Positions 1-11,003 of a DNA stretch of 64,000 nt are shown in pieces. The stretch lies in NCBI GenBank assembly GCA_031310005.1, contig CM062388.1, positions 620,001 to 684,000 of the forward strand. The letters are read 5' to 3'. The notes below the pieces were generated by a model. The model saw only the letters and a program-made list of their open reading frames with translations, did no database searches and was not told where the DNA came from. Source of the stretch: Dactylellina haptotyla. Lineage: Eukaryota > Ascomycota > Orbiliomycetes > Orbiliales > Orbiliaceae. Within the stretch, counting starts at the first letter, position 1. The number at the start of each line of letters is the position of its first letter. A program made the translations under genes and the position numbers.

Positions 1-432
1 CTGTTTCATATGATCATTCGCGCCCCCGCAGCCTTGTTGGGTCTCAAGCGTAAGCGAGAGCGTTTCAGCATGCGGGCTCGGCAAGTAGCTCAAAGGAAGC
101 CGATAACAAGGCTGCCAAAAACGCAACTGGAACAAACACGATGCGGGACAACGATCTGACATATTCAGGAGAATAATAGGGCCTAAATAACAGAATATGA
201 CACCGAATAAATTAACTTGAAATTTCTCTGCACTACACCAACATTTTGCTTACATTTTGCTAGCGTGAGGGTTTAAGACTTCTATGTGCACATATATGTA
301 GAATTTTGAGCTCCAAACTGAATTGCAGGGCCGAAGGTCGGAGATCAATTTTCGTCTAATGTAGACTTCATTCCCTTAAAGTCAACCTAGTCTAGGGCCC
401 TCTCCTTGTAGAGGTCCAATTAATTTAGATCT
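1..432. other. Left-edge intergenic sequence
   Basis: No reading frame of convincing length or composition and no RNA gene is visible. The last 100 bases are probably the 3' untranslated and terminator region of the minus-strand F-box gene that ends at 433. I see nothing else in it. Confidence 0.6.
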
Positions 433-1816
433 CTACAAATCTGGTCTCAATCTACCTGCTTCCCAGAAAGTGTTGAAGATATCATCTTGCTTCGTCGGAA
501 AGCGTCCACTCCAAAACTCCCAGTCGCGATATTCCCCGTTTTGAACCTGGGTAACACTGCACACCTGGATCGTGCTCATGTCTTCTTTATAAATTTTTGA
601 AAGGTAAACAAATTTGATATTCTCCAACCTTTCTAGGCCACGTTCTACCCATTCGTTTGTTAGCCGGTTGAGACTTTCGCTAGAATTGCGTTTCTTCAAT
701 AACAGTGTCGCTCTCTTGAGGCGTTTCAGCTCTAATATCGGTGAGTTTCTGAGCTCCCCGTCACCAGTCCAGCCGTCGCCCCAAAACTTCAGTTCCTCCA
801 AGTTAGGGAACTTAGACGCGATATCCCGTACGTTTTCCCTAGTTCCTTGCCCAGCTCCAAAGTGGACTTCCAGATAGACCAAGTTTGGAAAGACAACCGG
901 AATGGAATGTTTCGTCTGCCAGCTCGGAGTCAAGTCACCCTTTCCAGAATCAGCCGCAATTACCAGTCTCTTGAGGGTGTGCTGCGATTCGTGATAGATA
1001 AAATAGGGATCTAGGAGGCGGCGATTCGGTCTGGACCAGACACGGTCCGATCCAGCAAAGCTAAAGCTGGTATTCTCCAGAACTATCGTACAATCTGTGA
1101 GCGATGGTGGGAAAACTAGCTCCGGCCGCTTGTTTCCGTGAATCGCGTGCGCCCAGGGTAAAACCGAGTCAAATTCATCCTCCGGTCTCCTTGTTTGTTG
1201 AAGTAAGGTCGGTTCAACTATCTTCGGCAAATATTCTCGGACCTCTCGATTGAATTTATCATCTGGGACATCAATAAACCGTTTCCGCACGTCAAGGCCA
1301 GTCAACTTTGGAAAGAATTCCATTTTTGAAAAGCTCAAAAGTAGCGCGCTGAGGAACGCTCCGTAATAGACCTCAAGCGTATAAAATGAGACCCGGATGT
1401 GCGTTATATTAGGAAATAGGTGAAGGCAAGCTGCGTAAGAGCGGGCTAGGCGAGCCAAATCACAGAAGTCCGAATACGCGTCCAAGCCCATGAGTGTGAC
1501 ATGACTGATGTCCATTCATGTCAGTATATAAGTCAAGTATAAAATATAGATACGCTACGTACTGGACGTGTTTGCACTCGGTATGGAGACTGCCGCCTGC
1601 TTTAAAGAAGTTCAAAGCTTTAGGACCCAACTTGATTTTGCGTAAAAGGCTGGGAATAATGAGTGCGCGACAATATCGCGAGCATGCAGAAAATGACAGA
1701 ACATCTTCGGGACGAAGATGCGAGAAAATCATAAAGCAGAGTTCCGCAGGAAGCGGAATGCACTCATTTGGCATATCTGTAGACAACCTGATCGGTCGAT
1801 CTTCCGACCCCATCAT
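433..1816 (-). CDS. F-box protein, paralogue 1 of a local family
   Basis: Exons 1816-1563 and 1504-433 give 441 residues. The 58-nt intron has donor GTACGT, a CTGAC branch and acceptor ATCAG. The start is the first of two adjacent ATGs. Residues about 20-60 are an F-box: LPAELCFMIFSHL, then a SFSACSRYCR stretch, the usual Skp1-binding fold of SCF ubiquitin ligases. The rest is a divergent leucine-rich substrate-binding region with motifs such as LFPNITHIRVSFY and FPNLEELKFW. The intron interrupts the coding sequence just before HVTLMGL, exactly as in the paralogues at 7378-8810 and 11912-13517. F-box proteins recruit targets for ubiquitination; the target here cannot be inferred. The frame is open throughout, so the gene appears intact. 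Confidence 0.8.
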
Positions 1817-1943
1817 GCTATAGGATTTCCTTGCAGATGATACTTGAGAGCGCTGAGATTAAATAATATTGTTGTTTTATTGGCCAGGTTTTCGAGGTCG
1901 CATTGAAACTAAGTTAGTGGGCCGTCTGTTGGGGGATGTCTCG

Positions 1944-2327
1944 CTAGTTACCAACCTCGAGATCACAATTATACCGGTGAAAATGACCGCATTCAAGCTT
2001 CCGATACGCGATGTATTGTTTGCTATTGACAGACCCACGACTTGAAGGTGTGAGACTGGCTAGACTTAAGCATTTCTGTTTGATACAAGCAAAAGGAATT
2101 GTGTTTCTCAATGAGTGACACAGCCCCTCTCTCAGAGTCTCGATCCAAACCGCACAACCCCTCTTGGCATAGCTGAAAATGGACAGCCTCGCAGGACAGC
2201 CTTGCCAACACTTCTTATTTTTTTTCGCCTTATACGCCGTTAAGGCACTCTCGTAACCAGACTTCGTTAAGGTATTTTCGAAACTTTGTCCCTGGTTCGG
2301 ATAACCTAACAAAATTGCAAAAGCCAT
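1944..2327 (-). CDS. Doubtful small ORF, 127 residues
   Basis: An ATG-initiated frame lies between the first F-box gene and the TAP-like hydrolase. The middle of the product is cysteine-containing and basic (KNKKCWQGCPARL, then RGCAVWIETLREGLC), which reads more like protein than random sequence. I recognise no family, see no signal peptide, and the C-terminal third looks random. It may be one exon of a spliced gene, a decayed gene or chance. The flanks on both sides (1817-1943 and 2328-2726) hold nothing I can name. Confidence 0.2.
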   Translation of the reverse strand: MAFAILLGYPNQGQSFENTLTKSGYESALTAYKAKKNKKCWQGCPARLSIFSYAKRGCAVWIETLREGLCHSLRNTIPFACIKQKCLSLASLTPSSRGSVNSKQYIAYRKLECGHFHRYNCDLEVGN

Positions 2328-2726
2328 GGTCGCAACGTACGCACATGCTACTCTGCAGCTTATCGATTCAAAAATTGTAAGGGTATAGCATCAAAGTGGA
2401 TATGATTGGCTAGACCAACCGCCCTATCAACCTGACGGGCTCAGAAGCATGACATATCGATTAATTTACCGTTTGTAACATTAGAGTAGGTTTATTTATC
2501 GGTCTAGGAACAATCTAGCTCTTCTAGACTCGTAAACTCTTCAAACAACGTTTCTGTGGTTGTTTAACAAAAATTTAGTACCTTTAACGCTAGTCAAGCT
2601 CGCAAAAAAGGGCTGGGTATGAGATAAGCTTGGAAGTGAATTTTACAAAGTGAACTTTCTATTATACAATAACATAATACACTAAAAGACAGTAAACCCT
2701 CATCTGAACAACTATTTTTGTATCCG

Positions 2727-4241
2727 TCAGGAGTTGACAGTACTTCCAGGAGCTGGAAGGTCTCCTGTGATCAGAAACTTGTTCGCCACGACCATCGCTT
2801 CTCCGCCGATAGCATAACTAGTATGGCCGGATCCAATTCTTGTCAAAAGTACAGATTTCGGAAGCAGTGCCGCCAGTCCAACAGCCCACGAAATCGACGT
2901 TTCAGGATCGTGCAAGGCATTGATCAAGAGCATAGGTGGAGCCTTCTGCACCTTTGGTCTCAATGGACGCTGTGGATTCGAAGTCGGCGCCGGCCAACCG
3001 ATGCAACCGATTTGAACCCAGTAGCTCTGGGTAGAACCCTTAGTATGCGGCGCAAGGGCAGCAGTCATGCGCGTTTTGCCCAGGATCTCGGCCAAAGAGT
3101 TGGACCTGTGGAACCAATCTTGACATCCGACGGCGACGAATGGATAGACACTGAATGTTTCTGAAGTGGCTTTTGGCACGGAAAGGAGCGTCGCATTACC
3201 TTGGGCTGCTTCAGCGAGTGCCTCACCGAGAACAGGCCATGTTAAGGTAACGTTCGGACCGACAAGAAGACCTTGAACGACTTGGAGTATATCTTCGCCC
3301 GAGACAACAGGATAGCAAGCTCCAATTCCGGTAGAAGGACAGGCTGGTGCTGGTATTGGGCTCTTGGTGGCGTTTTGAATGAGAGTATCGAACAGACCGG
3401 CGACGTCCTTACCGCGTAGTGCACATTCAGAGCTGGTATCGCACCATAGGAAGAATTGATTTAGTGTCGATTCATAAGTTACGGCTTCGCTGAGGAGAGT
3501 TACTGTCTCTGGTAGCGTATGATCTACGACGCCGTCTAGAACAAAGCGACCAACGTGCTCCGGGTATTTTTCGGCGTATTGGGTACCTAGAAGCGTACCA
3601 TAAGAAAATCCGATAAAGTTGAGTTTCGAGCACTTTGAATTCTCGTTGCGAATGGCTTGACGGAAAATCTCCATATCTTCTATTACATCTAGAGTAGATA
3701 GATGATTGAACAAATTTCCTGTCAGTTTCAGACAGCTGTTCCCTACAGCAGTATTGTATGCCACGAGAGCCTTGTATTCAGACTCAGTCGTTGGGAACAT
3801 GCTAACGCGTTTATTCCATATATCCGAATCGCATCTGAGAGGAGTGCTTGAACCGATGCCTCGAGGATCTAACCCAACGATATCATAATTCGCTCTGAGG
3901 TCATCGCTGAATAATGGTATGGCGGCAGCCTCAAAAATTATAGATGTGGCAACACCACCCGGGCCTCCAGGATTTAGGAGAAGAGTGCCCCGAGGAGCGA
4001 CTCCTTTGCTAGTGGACTTCAGCCGAGCCATGCCCAAGGTAATTGACTCCCCTCTTGGTTTAGTATAGTCGACAGGGACAGTAATCTTGCCGCATTGTAA
4101 ATATGGGGGGTCTTCTGTAGTACAGTTCCCCCATGTTATTGTTGGACGGACTGTGGGATCTGAACGAGGATAGACAGCAGCCAACGCATTGTGAAGCTGA
4201 CTTAGTGAGAATATTGATAAATAAAATAAACTGCTATACAT
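2727..4241 (-). CDS. Secreted TAP-like alpha/beta hydrolase (peptidase S33 type)
   Basis: A single uninterrupted exon of 504 residues. Residues 1-21 form a signal peptide ending in NALA, so the enzyme is probably secreted. The oxyanion-side motif NPGGPGG is at 90-96, LDPRGIGSS at 124-132, and the nucleophile elbow GFSYG at 211-215 with Ser213. Towards the C terminus, LINALHDPET supplies a probable catalytic Asp445 and GSGHTSY a probable His473. This order, with an inserted lid and a TAP-like C-terminal domain, is that of tripeptidyl or prolyl aminopeptidases of family S33. The likely role is release of short N-terminal peptides from extracellular protein, but many fungal members are uncharacterised. 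All catalytic residues are present, so the gene looks functional. It lies inside the F-box cluster on the same strand. Confidence 0.85.
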   Translation of the reverse strand: MYSSLFYLSIFSLSQLHNALAAVYPRSDPTVRPTITWGNCTTEDPPYLQCGKITVPVDYTKPRGESITLGMARLKSTSKGVAPRGTLLLNPGGPGGVATSIIFEAAAIPLFSDDLRANYDIVGLDPRGIGSSTPLRCDSDIWNKRVSMFPTTESEYKALVAYNTAVGNSCLKLTGNLFNHLSTLDVIEDMEIFRQAIRNENSKCSKLNFIGFSYGTLLGTQYAEKYPEHVGRFVLDGVVDHTLPETVTLLSEAVTYESTLNQFFLWCDTSSECALRGKDVAGLFDTLIQNATKSPIPAPACPSTGIGACYPVVSGEDILQVVQGLLVGPNVTLTWPVLGEALAEAAQGNATLLSVPKATSETFSVYPFVAVGCQDWFHRSNSLAEILGKTRMTAALAPHTKGSTQSYWVQIGCIGWPAPTSNPQRPLRPKVQKAPPMLLINALHDPETSISWAVGLAALLPKSVLLTRIGSGHTSYAIGGEAMVVANKFLITGDLPAPGSTVNS

Positions 4242-5516
4242 TATAGCACAATAAATAACTCTAAAAATGTATTTGAAAATCTTTGCTTATATTCGAAAGA
4301 TACTAAATTTAGTTATCGAAGAAAATGGACTTGATAATGTTTGAGACAGAAAGCATGAAGATGCAAAGCGAGGGCCATCATTATATAAACTAGTTTTAAG
4401 AAGACTCCCAACCTGCGAAAGAGATATTCTAGCTCTATAACCACTTTAGGAAATTTAATAAACAGATTAGCGCGCGAGCTTATACAGGTACAGCGGTAGA
4501 AGCTTGCGACTAGCTGCTGCGGCTTCTGACGCTGCCCAACCTGCAACGTTATAGCGAGGCTGGCCAAATATGTAGACTTTTCGATATCCAGACTACCAAC
4601 GTTGGTAATGTCAAGAATGACGCATTGAGGGTTTGATCTGCCGAGACATCAATATATTTAAATTTGCCAACTAACATATGGTCGCCAACATCTAGTTGGG
4701 GCCGAAATTAGCAATACCAACAGCAATCTCGCAGTTAGCTTCGGTAACCTTCAAACTCCGAGTTTTGAGCGGTGCACCCAGAATTCTAGGCGGCCAAAGT
4801 AATTTAGGTATAACCCTGCAATTGCAAGGCTAAGTCACGCTGGAGCAGTTCTCTTGAACTTGTTGTCTGTACGCGTAGCCGTGATCTGTCAGACTCCAAT
4901 AAAAAAGATTCTTGCGTTTCTAGCAAAAAGCTCCGTCCATAAGCCGTAGTATTAAATCGTTATTAAGTCAGATGTTCCTACCTAGGGATGGTGAGCTGAA
5001 TCAACCATTTCTGACCAGCTGGGAAACCCGCGACCCAAGGCTCATTGCGACTTAGGCTGATGTGTTGAGTTGAATTCACGATGCAAGCATAAGCTCGACT
5101 GGCCACTTGGGTGCGAGGCTCCGAACAGAGAACAAGGATAATTCGAGATGGGCATACGTGCGCGCGGTGAGAATAACTGAAGTGAAGTTAAATGAGCCGC
5201 GTCATGCTTTTTGCTATTAATAAGGCGATCATCCAGAAACAAGCTTTTCTCAAGACTTGGGGCTCTGCAGGACCTTGATGGGTGCTGACTGTGCCTTGTG
5301 AACGGGGCTTGGCTTTCGCGGATCTGGGGCTTCGCATCTTGGCTATCCGCCGACCCATTCCACAAAGTATCATCGAATATTGATATTAAAAAATATGTTT
5401 AAAAACATTCCTTGAGCTAACTAACTATCAAAGCTGCTCCACGTGACTTGCATTGAAGCGATCTCGCGCACAACCATTTGCTCTGATGGTCTATTTGGTA
5501 GGCTAGCCGGCTTTCT
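4242..5516. other. AT-rich intergenic region
   Basis: The first bases contain the promoter of the minus-strand TAP-like gene. Short frames at about 4313-4567 and 5042-5373 have random-looking composition and no splice partners. I see no gene, repeat or RNA in this stretch. Confidence 0.55.
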
Positions 5517-7020
5517 TCACATCAAAATTTTAATCCCTGCGGTGAGAATGTGGTGATCTATCAAAACCTCTATTTTGTATTTCCGAGCGTACGCGTCCTG
5601 AATCTCAGAGATAAGTTTGTTTTCAGGTACTGTAGGTCGCTGCCCATCTAACGTCATTCTCCTCCGATACAAATCCAAAACCAGGTATATTTCTCCCAAA
5701 GCAGGAAGCCTTGGTCCCAGATTGATGATTTCTTCCACCCAGGACATGCCATCGGGCTTCTTCAGTATGATAAGTCTTACCCCCGACAATTTCGATACCA
5801 AATATCCGCACTCCTAGTGTTTTATTATTTATAATATGTTAGCATCATATCTACTTAGATACCGGCCAGAGCTGAATTCGTAACTAACCTGCACACTGGG
5901 ATATCTGTTCCAGGAACCAAAAAAAAGGGTTAGTTCTTCCACCTTCTCGTAGTCGAGATCGAAATACTAATTTAATAAGCCTGTCACCTCCTTGTTCATC
6001 GATAATTCTAGAGATTTCAATTTAGGCATCTTCCATCTTTTCCTAGTAATTCCTATCTTATTGAACCAAAGTAAACTGTCAACCTCATACCAAAAAAGCC
6101 GTAGGTTCTCATGCGCCTGCTCATCATCTTCATCGTCAACAAGTAATCGCGTGCTTAATTCAGATATCGAAAAATCCAAGGACAGGTTCCTTAAACTGCC
6201 AATCGCTCCCTCCATGACATGGCTAATAATATCCATGGGAACTTTGTGCACGTTTCCGATAGCCCCGGTAATATCCTGCAAGTCCAGTTTGGCTGACAGA
6301 TGTTCCAGTTGTGCCAAGGGAGTGGAAGAATCTAGAATATCTCTGACTTGCTCCTCGACATCATTGAATTGAACGTCCGAATATCTAGAACTGATGGTGA
6401 GGATCTTGAGTGATGGACAGTTTTTTAAGACTAGCGAAATACCAGTCATCAAGACCTGGAAGGGATTCTTGGAGAAACGGTCATCACGAAATGCAACAAA
6501 TCTCAAATTCGTGAAGCACGGGATGATAAGTGAGGCAATATCCAAGATAGATCCATGAGGTTCCAAGGATGTAAAAAACTCCGGATCTTGGTATCGCGAG
6601 CTGGTATTTCTATTATCAACTTGCAACGTCCTGTTGATTTTGAAGCAGTTAGAGTTTAAGATCTCGACTAAAGAAAGGGAAAATAAAAAAAATATCAACA
6701 GCTTACCGTACGTAAGTCCCATGAATTTTATAACATTCACTCCTCCGACGAAAAATGCCAAAGGGTCAGGACTTGGAGTGGTATTGAAAAGTTTTGTCTG
6801 GCATTTTCACCATTCGAATAGTGCAATCTTCCCAGAGTTCCGGTATGATGATATCATGAAAGGTTCGCCACGTTTGTGCAACCTGCAAATCTTGAGAAAT
6901 CCATTGATAGCAAAGGGTTGCGTCTTCAGGGCCCAAGTGTTCATGAGCGTCGTATCCATGGCAGGCTTTACGAAGGATATTCTGCAAGATCTCTACAGGG
7001 AGATCACAAAACTGAGGCAT
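5517..7020 (-). pseudogene. Broken F-box gene, distant relative of the local family
   Basis: The first exon starts at the ATG 7020-7018 and encodes an F-box (CDLPVEILQNIL, then QVAQTWRTFHDIIIPELWEDC). Near 6765-6810 the frame must change. The natural donor at 6810 cannot be joined in phase to either nearby AG (6743, 6740), so a one-base frameshift is the simplest reading. The next part runs in one frame down to about 5967, where TAG interrupts a sequence that continues in the same frame (LDYEKVEELTLFF). It then joins through a clean 75-nt intron (5888-5814) to a last exon at 5813-5517 with KLSGVRLIILKKPDG, matching the LLLKK region of the first F-box protein. Two disabling changes make this a pseudogene unless they are assembly errors. 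The 39-nt GT-AG stretch at 6706-6668 is in frame and may not be an intron. Confidence 0.6.
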
Positions 7021-7377
7021 CACGTCTCAAAGATTGCGAAGGTTTTATTAGGCCGGTAGGCCAAGCGTTAAACGAAAGAAATATCGCAAGTTCGCTTTGT
7101 TCGCGTGGACCGTTTGGTTTACAAGAGAAGGTTCAGTTCTTGTGCTTAGACAAAGACTGGAGAATGCTTTTGTCGCACAAAGTCTTGGGACGCCCCAACA
7201 CAAAGTGTATCATACTTCCACAAGCTTCCAGCAACAACCTACCAAGAGACGGAGTGTTTTGTCTCCAAGGCTACAAGCAGAAATGGTTGAATTCAATTTT
7301 TGATGCTCATTTACACTCTACCTAATAGGAATGCTAGATACAACTGTTTAGTCCAGGACATTTCACTTTTATTGTTC

Positions 7378-8810
7378 TCAGAAACTAGAAGGAATCAGTA
7401 TATTTGTCGTATATATGATGCTTGGCCTTCCATAAATATCCCTAACATGTTCAGCAATTTCAAGTATATCGCGAGCACTCCGAACTTTATGCCAACCCGC
7501 CCGCCTGATTCTCAGCCCTTCAGTGCCCCGATTTCTGAAAAAAACTTCTTCGAACGCACTATTATTGATATCATGGTTATCAAACCACGATATGACCATA
7601 TCAAAGATTTTCGGCGGAGAAATACGGGACCCGACAAACCCGCAGCGATACGCGTGCTCCCATACCATCCAAGGAAACGCCAATTTTCTCAATTTTTTCA
7701 TGTGCACCAAACCAGGGTCTATGAGGCCTACGAAATTTCCGCAACCAGATATATCTAACACCTCCAAATTTGGGCATCGTTTTCCGATCCCTTCGAGCCA
7801 ATACGTGCCTTTGTGAATACGATTCCTTCCCAAGAGCTTGATCCCTAGCTCTTGCAGGCCCTCATATACAATTACTTCGCCAATCCCGCGATCGAAATAT
7901 CCAGTCAAGTCATCCTCACTTCGGGAGGCGTAACTAGTAATGGTGAGCTTCTTCAACGTCATCCTGGCAGAGCGTAGGAGTAAGAATGGATTCCGCAAGA
8001 GTGTGTTTCTCGCGAACTTTTGCTTCATTGTTAGCTGTTTAACTGTCATGTGGACTTCAGTAAGCGCCGCGGGAAGCTTAGTATCCTCGCGGTTGGTTAA
8101 TACATCAGAGTTGGCAATGGATAGTGGTTCAAAACTCTCCAGCCCTACAAGCTTTAGAGTGTCGAATACTTCAGGTGCCATCGCGCCTCTGATACCACCT
8201 CCGATGCGTGGGTCTGCCGGATACGCGCTGCCCAGGCATTCCAGAGAAATAGACTCGAGTCTTTGATACACTGCACAACACCACAATCGAGAGAAGAGCT
8301 CGTCTATGAGACCAAGCTTACGCGCCTCCTTTACATGAAAGGGGACTCTAAGTGACTTTAAGTTTGGAAATAAGTCCAAATGTGTCGCATAAAGAAGAGC
8401 CAGTCTCGGATTGACATTGACGTTTTGACCTGCTAGATTGGCAAAGGTAATATGCCTATTTTGCAGTAAATTTCCATTTGAGTTAATGAGTAAGCTACAG
8501 GAGCCGATAAAGATAATTGAGGAAAGAATTCAACTTTGTATTACCTGACATATCTCCCGAGCCGATTAAGATTACCATCTTGGAATGCTTCTAGTGAACT
8601 AATAGACAAGAAGATGTGCGTGTATAAAAGGAACGTGACACTCTCACGGCAATGACTTGAACACCGAGAGAAACTCTTGAGTTCAGATATCCCTAGATAC
8701 GAGAACACGGATATAATTAATTCCGTGGGGAGGGGCAGACCCGTTCGAATTTTGATGCCTGTCGACACCCCTTCAAGGATATTTCCTGCGAGTAAATTGG
8801 ATTGTGACAT
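7378..8810 (-). CDS. F-box protein, paralogue 2 of a local family
   Basis: Exons 8810-8545 and 8455-7378 encode 447 residues. The 89-nt intron starts GTAATA and ends ATAG, and its phase (codon AG|G) is identical to that of the paralogues. The F-box is at about residues 25-65: LPLPTELIISVFSYL followed by LKSFSRCSSHCRESV. The second exon begins RHITFANLAG, then LFPNLKSLRVPF, and continues as irregular leucine-rich repeats, for example CPNLEVLDISGCGNF. The probable role is substrate recognition for an SCF ubiquitin ligase. The frame is complete from an ATG to a stop. A 300-base frame overlapping its 5' end (to 9019) is a shadow. Confidence 0.8.
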
Positions 8811-9261
8811 AATACAGACGTTGGGGTAGATCGATAATGTATCAATCTTAATTCCGCGACAAGATCCTCGAAGCTTTTAAAGGTCGAGGTTGGCAATTGA
8901 TCCGCGTGCGTCAGGATCCAACGATATTTATATTGCTCTATCCTGGATTGATACGGCCATGTGGGTCCCGAACCCAAACAAAATTTAAACACAATGGCCC
9001 CTGTTGCAGCTTCAGTCATGCAGAAAGCCCAGCCTCAACACATTTCGATCAGCCAATTAATTGCTGGTGAATAAAGAGACTCCACCACCGACCGATAAAT
9101 ACATCGCTTTCACATTTAGGGTAAAATATTACAGCTCTCTACGCAGCTAGCGCTTGAGGAAATTTGAAGCCGGTATCATCTGCTTACATATACTATATTG
9201 AGCATCTCAACAGCTAAAATACTCTCCTTAATAATCTGAGTTGATTGACCTTATAAGCTTA
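8811..9261. other. Intergenic region between F-box paralogue 2 and the CorA-like gene
   Basis: This holds the presumed promoter of the minus-strand F-box gene and the 3' end of the CorA-like gene, which is transcribed in the same direction. I see no further coding sequence or repeat. Confidence 0.5.
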
Positions 9262-11003
9262 TCAACTCGACAACGACTTGGCAAACCTTCCAATGAAAGA
9301 TATTCCCAACTGAAAGAACAAAAGACTCAAAACAGTCAATGGGAGTGCAATAGCCCAGTATATCCAAATCTTCGGCGAGACGCCCCAATCCTGACCGCCA
9401 GTATCAGGTGAACCAGGCTGAGAAGACCCCCCACCCGACCCGTTATTAAAGAAACTCATACTAAAAACAGCCTAAGCCGAGCAAACCGATGATTATTACG
9501 TTTAGTTAGCAATTCCATCGAGGCTCTAACTAAGCCTTTGGTTTACATCAAATATCTAGAAATTATGGAATGAACTTACGGAAACAAATGTCGCTGGTAA
9601 GAATGCCATGGTCACGTAGGCAATCCCTTTCATATTCGAGGCGTTCTCTTTCATATATGCTGAATCAGCAGTTACCGCAAGGGTTTGAGTCTATTAAGTA
9701 CAGTGGTGTATAAAGTCAGCAGGCGAAAAATGTATAGCTAGCTTTATGCTACCGATAGCGGCGATGAACAATAATACTTACCACTTCGATTTCGTTTTCT
9801 TGTCGCTGTTGCATTGATTCGGTTCGGATTTTGAGGCCGTAGAGTTGCCCCTGGTAGAAATCGAGAAGGTCGTGGACTTGCTGGATGCATAGCATGTCCG
9901 TTTCGTTGACTTTCTTTTCCTTGCTGGTCATAAATCGCTCGTGTCGACGTGTTATCTTTGACAGGGTCTCTGTCGCTACCGTGAAGGTTTCCCAAGAGTG
10001 TATAACATGTCTAGATGTCTCATAGAGAGTTTGGAAACGTGCGGGATCGTATTGGTATCTCGTAGCAGAAAACCGTTTCTAGCAAGCATGAGAACGCTTC
10101 CGTCGATACGGATAGAATCGGAGTATTCTCGCATATTGTAAGGGAAAGACTTACCTTTTCAGTGTCCCTTACGATATTACGAAGCGCCCAGATGGAATCA
10201 TCGATAGTTCTTGCGATGGCTTCAATTATTATTGTGTGGAAACAATACGGATCTAAAAGAAAGGGAGCATTATTGTTTCCAGTTTCTAGAGTTTTGCGAA
10301 TGAATCCTTGAAATTCAGACGTGCAATCTAGACACAATACACTCTTTTGGCGATCCGGTGACCAAGAAGTGAAGAATCCCATTTTAAGCCACGTATAATT
10401 GTAATCAGTAGAGTTATTTTGGTAGTATAATCTTTTGATGAGGAACCGAAACCAGGTGTCTATGCTTCGAAAGAGTATTTAGTTCAGTCCCTCACACCTA
10501 ATTTATTACTCTCAAGCATAAATTCTGACAGGAGAAGATTTAAACTTACGGTGCAACCCACGCTCACTCTCCAAGCATCCAAAAAAGCCGTTAGATTCCC
10601 ACTGTGTGTTAGACCAAATTTGCGGCGGCATGCCATAGTAACTCTCAAGCGTCCTCCGAAGCTGTTGCCCCCGTGGATCGTTGCCACGCCTCAAGTATTC
10701 GGAATCAGCAAACCTATTACACGCGACCGCGATATCAGCTAAGTCCCCCGTATCTTTATATACCCATATTTCTGCTCGGGTTTGCTCTTACAGGAAACTA
10801 GGCGCACCGACGTCTGTAACATGGCACAGAGCCAAAATGTATTTTGTCAACTAAAGATTATAACCTATAAGTAGTAAATTTAAATGCAATATACCTTCTT
10901 TATATATATAACTCGCAATATCGCTGATACGATGTTTCCAGTTGCCATCTAGAGGATCTTGCTCCAAAATCTCGACATTCAAGGTAAAGGGTGGCAGGGT
11001 CAT
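9262..11003 (-). CDS. CorA-like divalent-cation transporter family membrane protein
   Basis: Six exons fit with continuous phase: 11003-10895, 10813-10550, 10459-10155, 10078-9782, 9690-9580 and 9471-9262, 432 codons in all. The order of motifs is typical of fungal CorA-like proteins: RRTLESYYGMPPQIW, then FRFLIKRLYYQ, then WALRNIVRDTEK, a long helical stretch (RHERFMTSKEKKV), MKGIAYVTMAFLPATFVS, and a second membrane helix WIYWAIALPLTVLSLLFF. The loop after the first helix reads FSMSFF, so the transport motif GMN of true CorA is absent and ion transport is uncertain. With the first acceptor of intron 1, codon 10790-10788 is TAA. Use of an acceptor 27 nt further in (AG at 10788-10787) stays in frame and removes it. 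The gene is either functional through that acceptor or recently inactivated. Confidence 0.75.

Noticed and set aside
1518-1823. 101-residue plus-strand frame over the F-box exon at 1563-1816
   Set aside because: Antisense to a recognised F-box; no independent evidence.
2718-3164. 148-residue plus-strand frame opposite the TAP-like hydrolase
   Set aside because: Antisense shadow of conserved coding sequence; no motifs.
5042-5373. Two overlapping minus-strand frames of 61-107 residues
   Set aside because: Random-like composition and no splice partners or family motifs.
6668-6706. GT-AG stretch of 39 nt as an intron in the broken F-box gene
   Set aside because: Shorter than usual fungal introns, lacks a branch site and keeps the frame when retained.
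8717-9019. 100-residue frame overlapping exon 1 of F-box paralogue 2
   Set aside because: Overlaps the F-box exon in another frame and has no motif; treated as a shadow.
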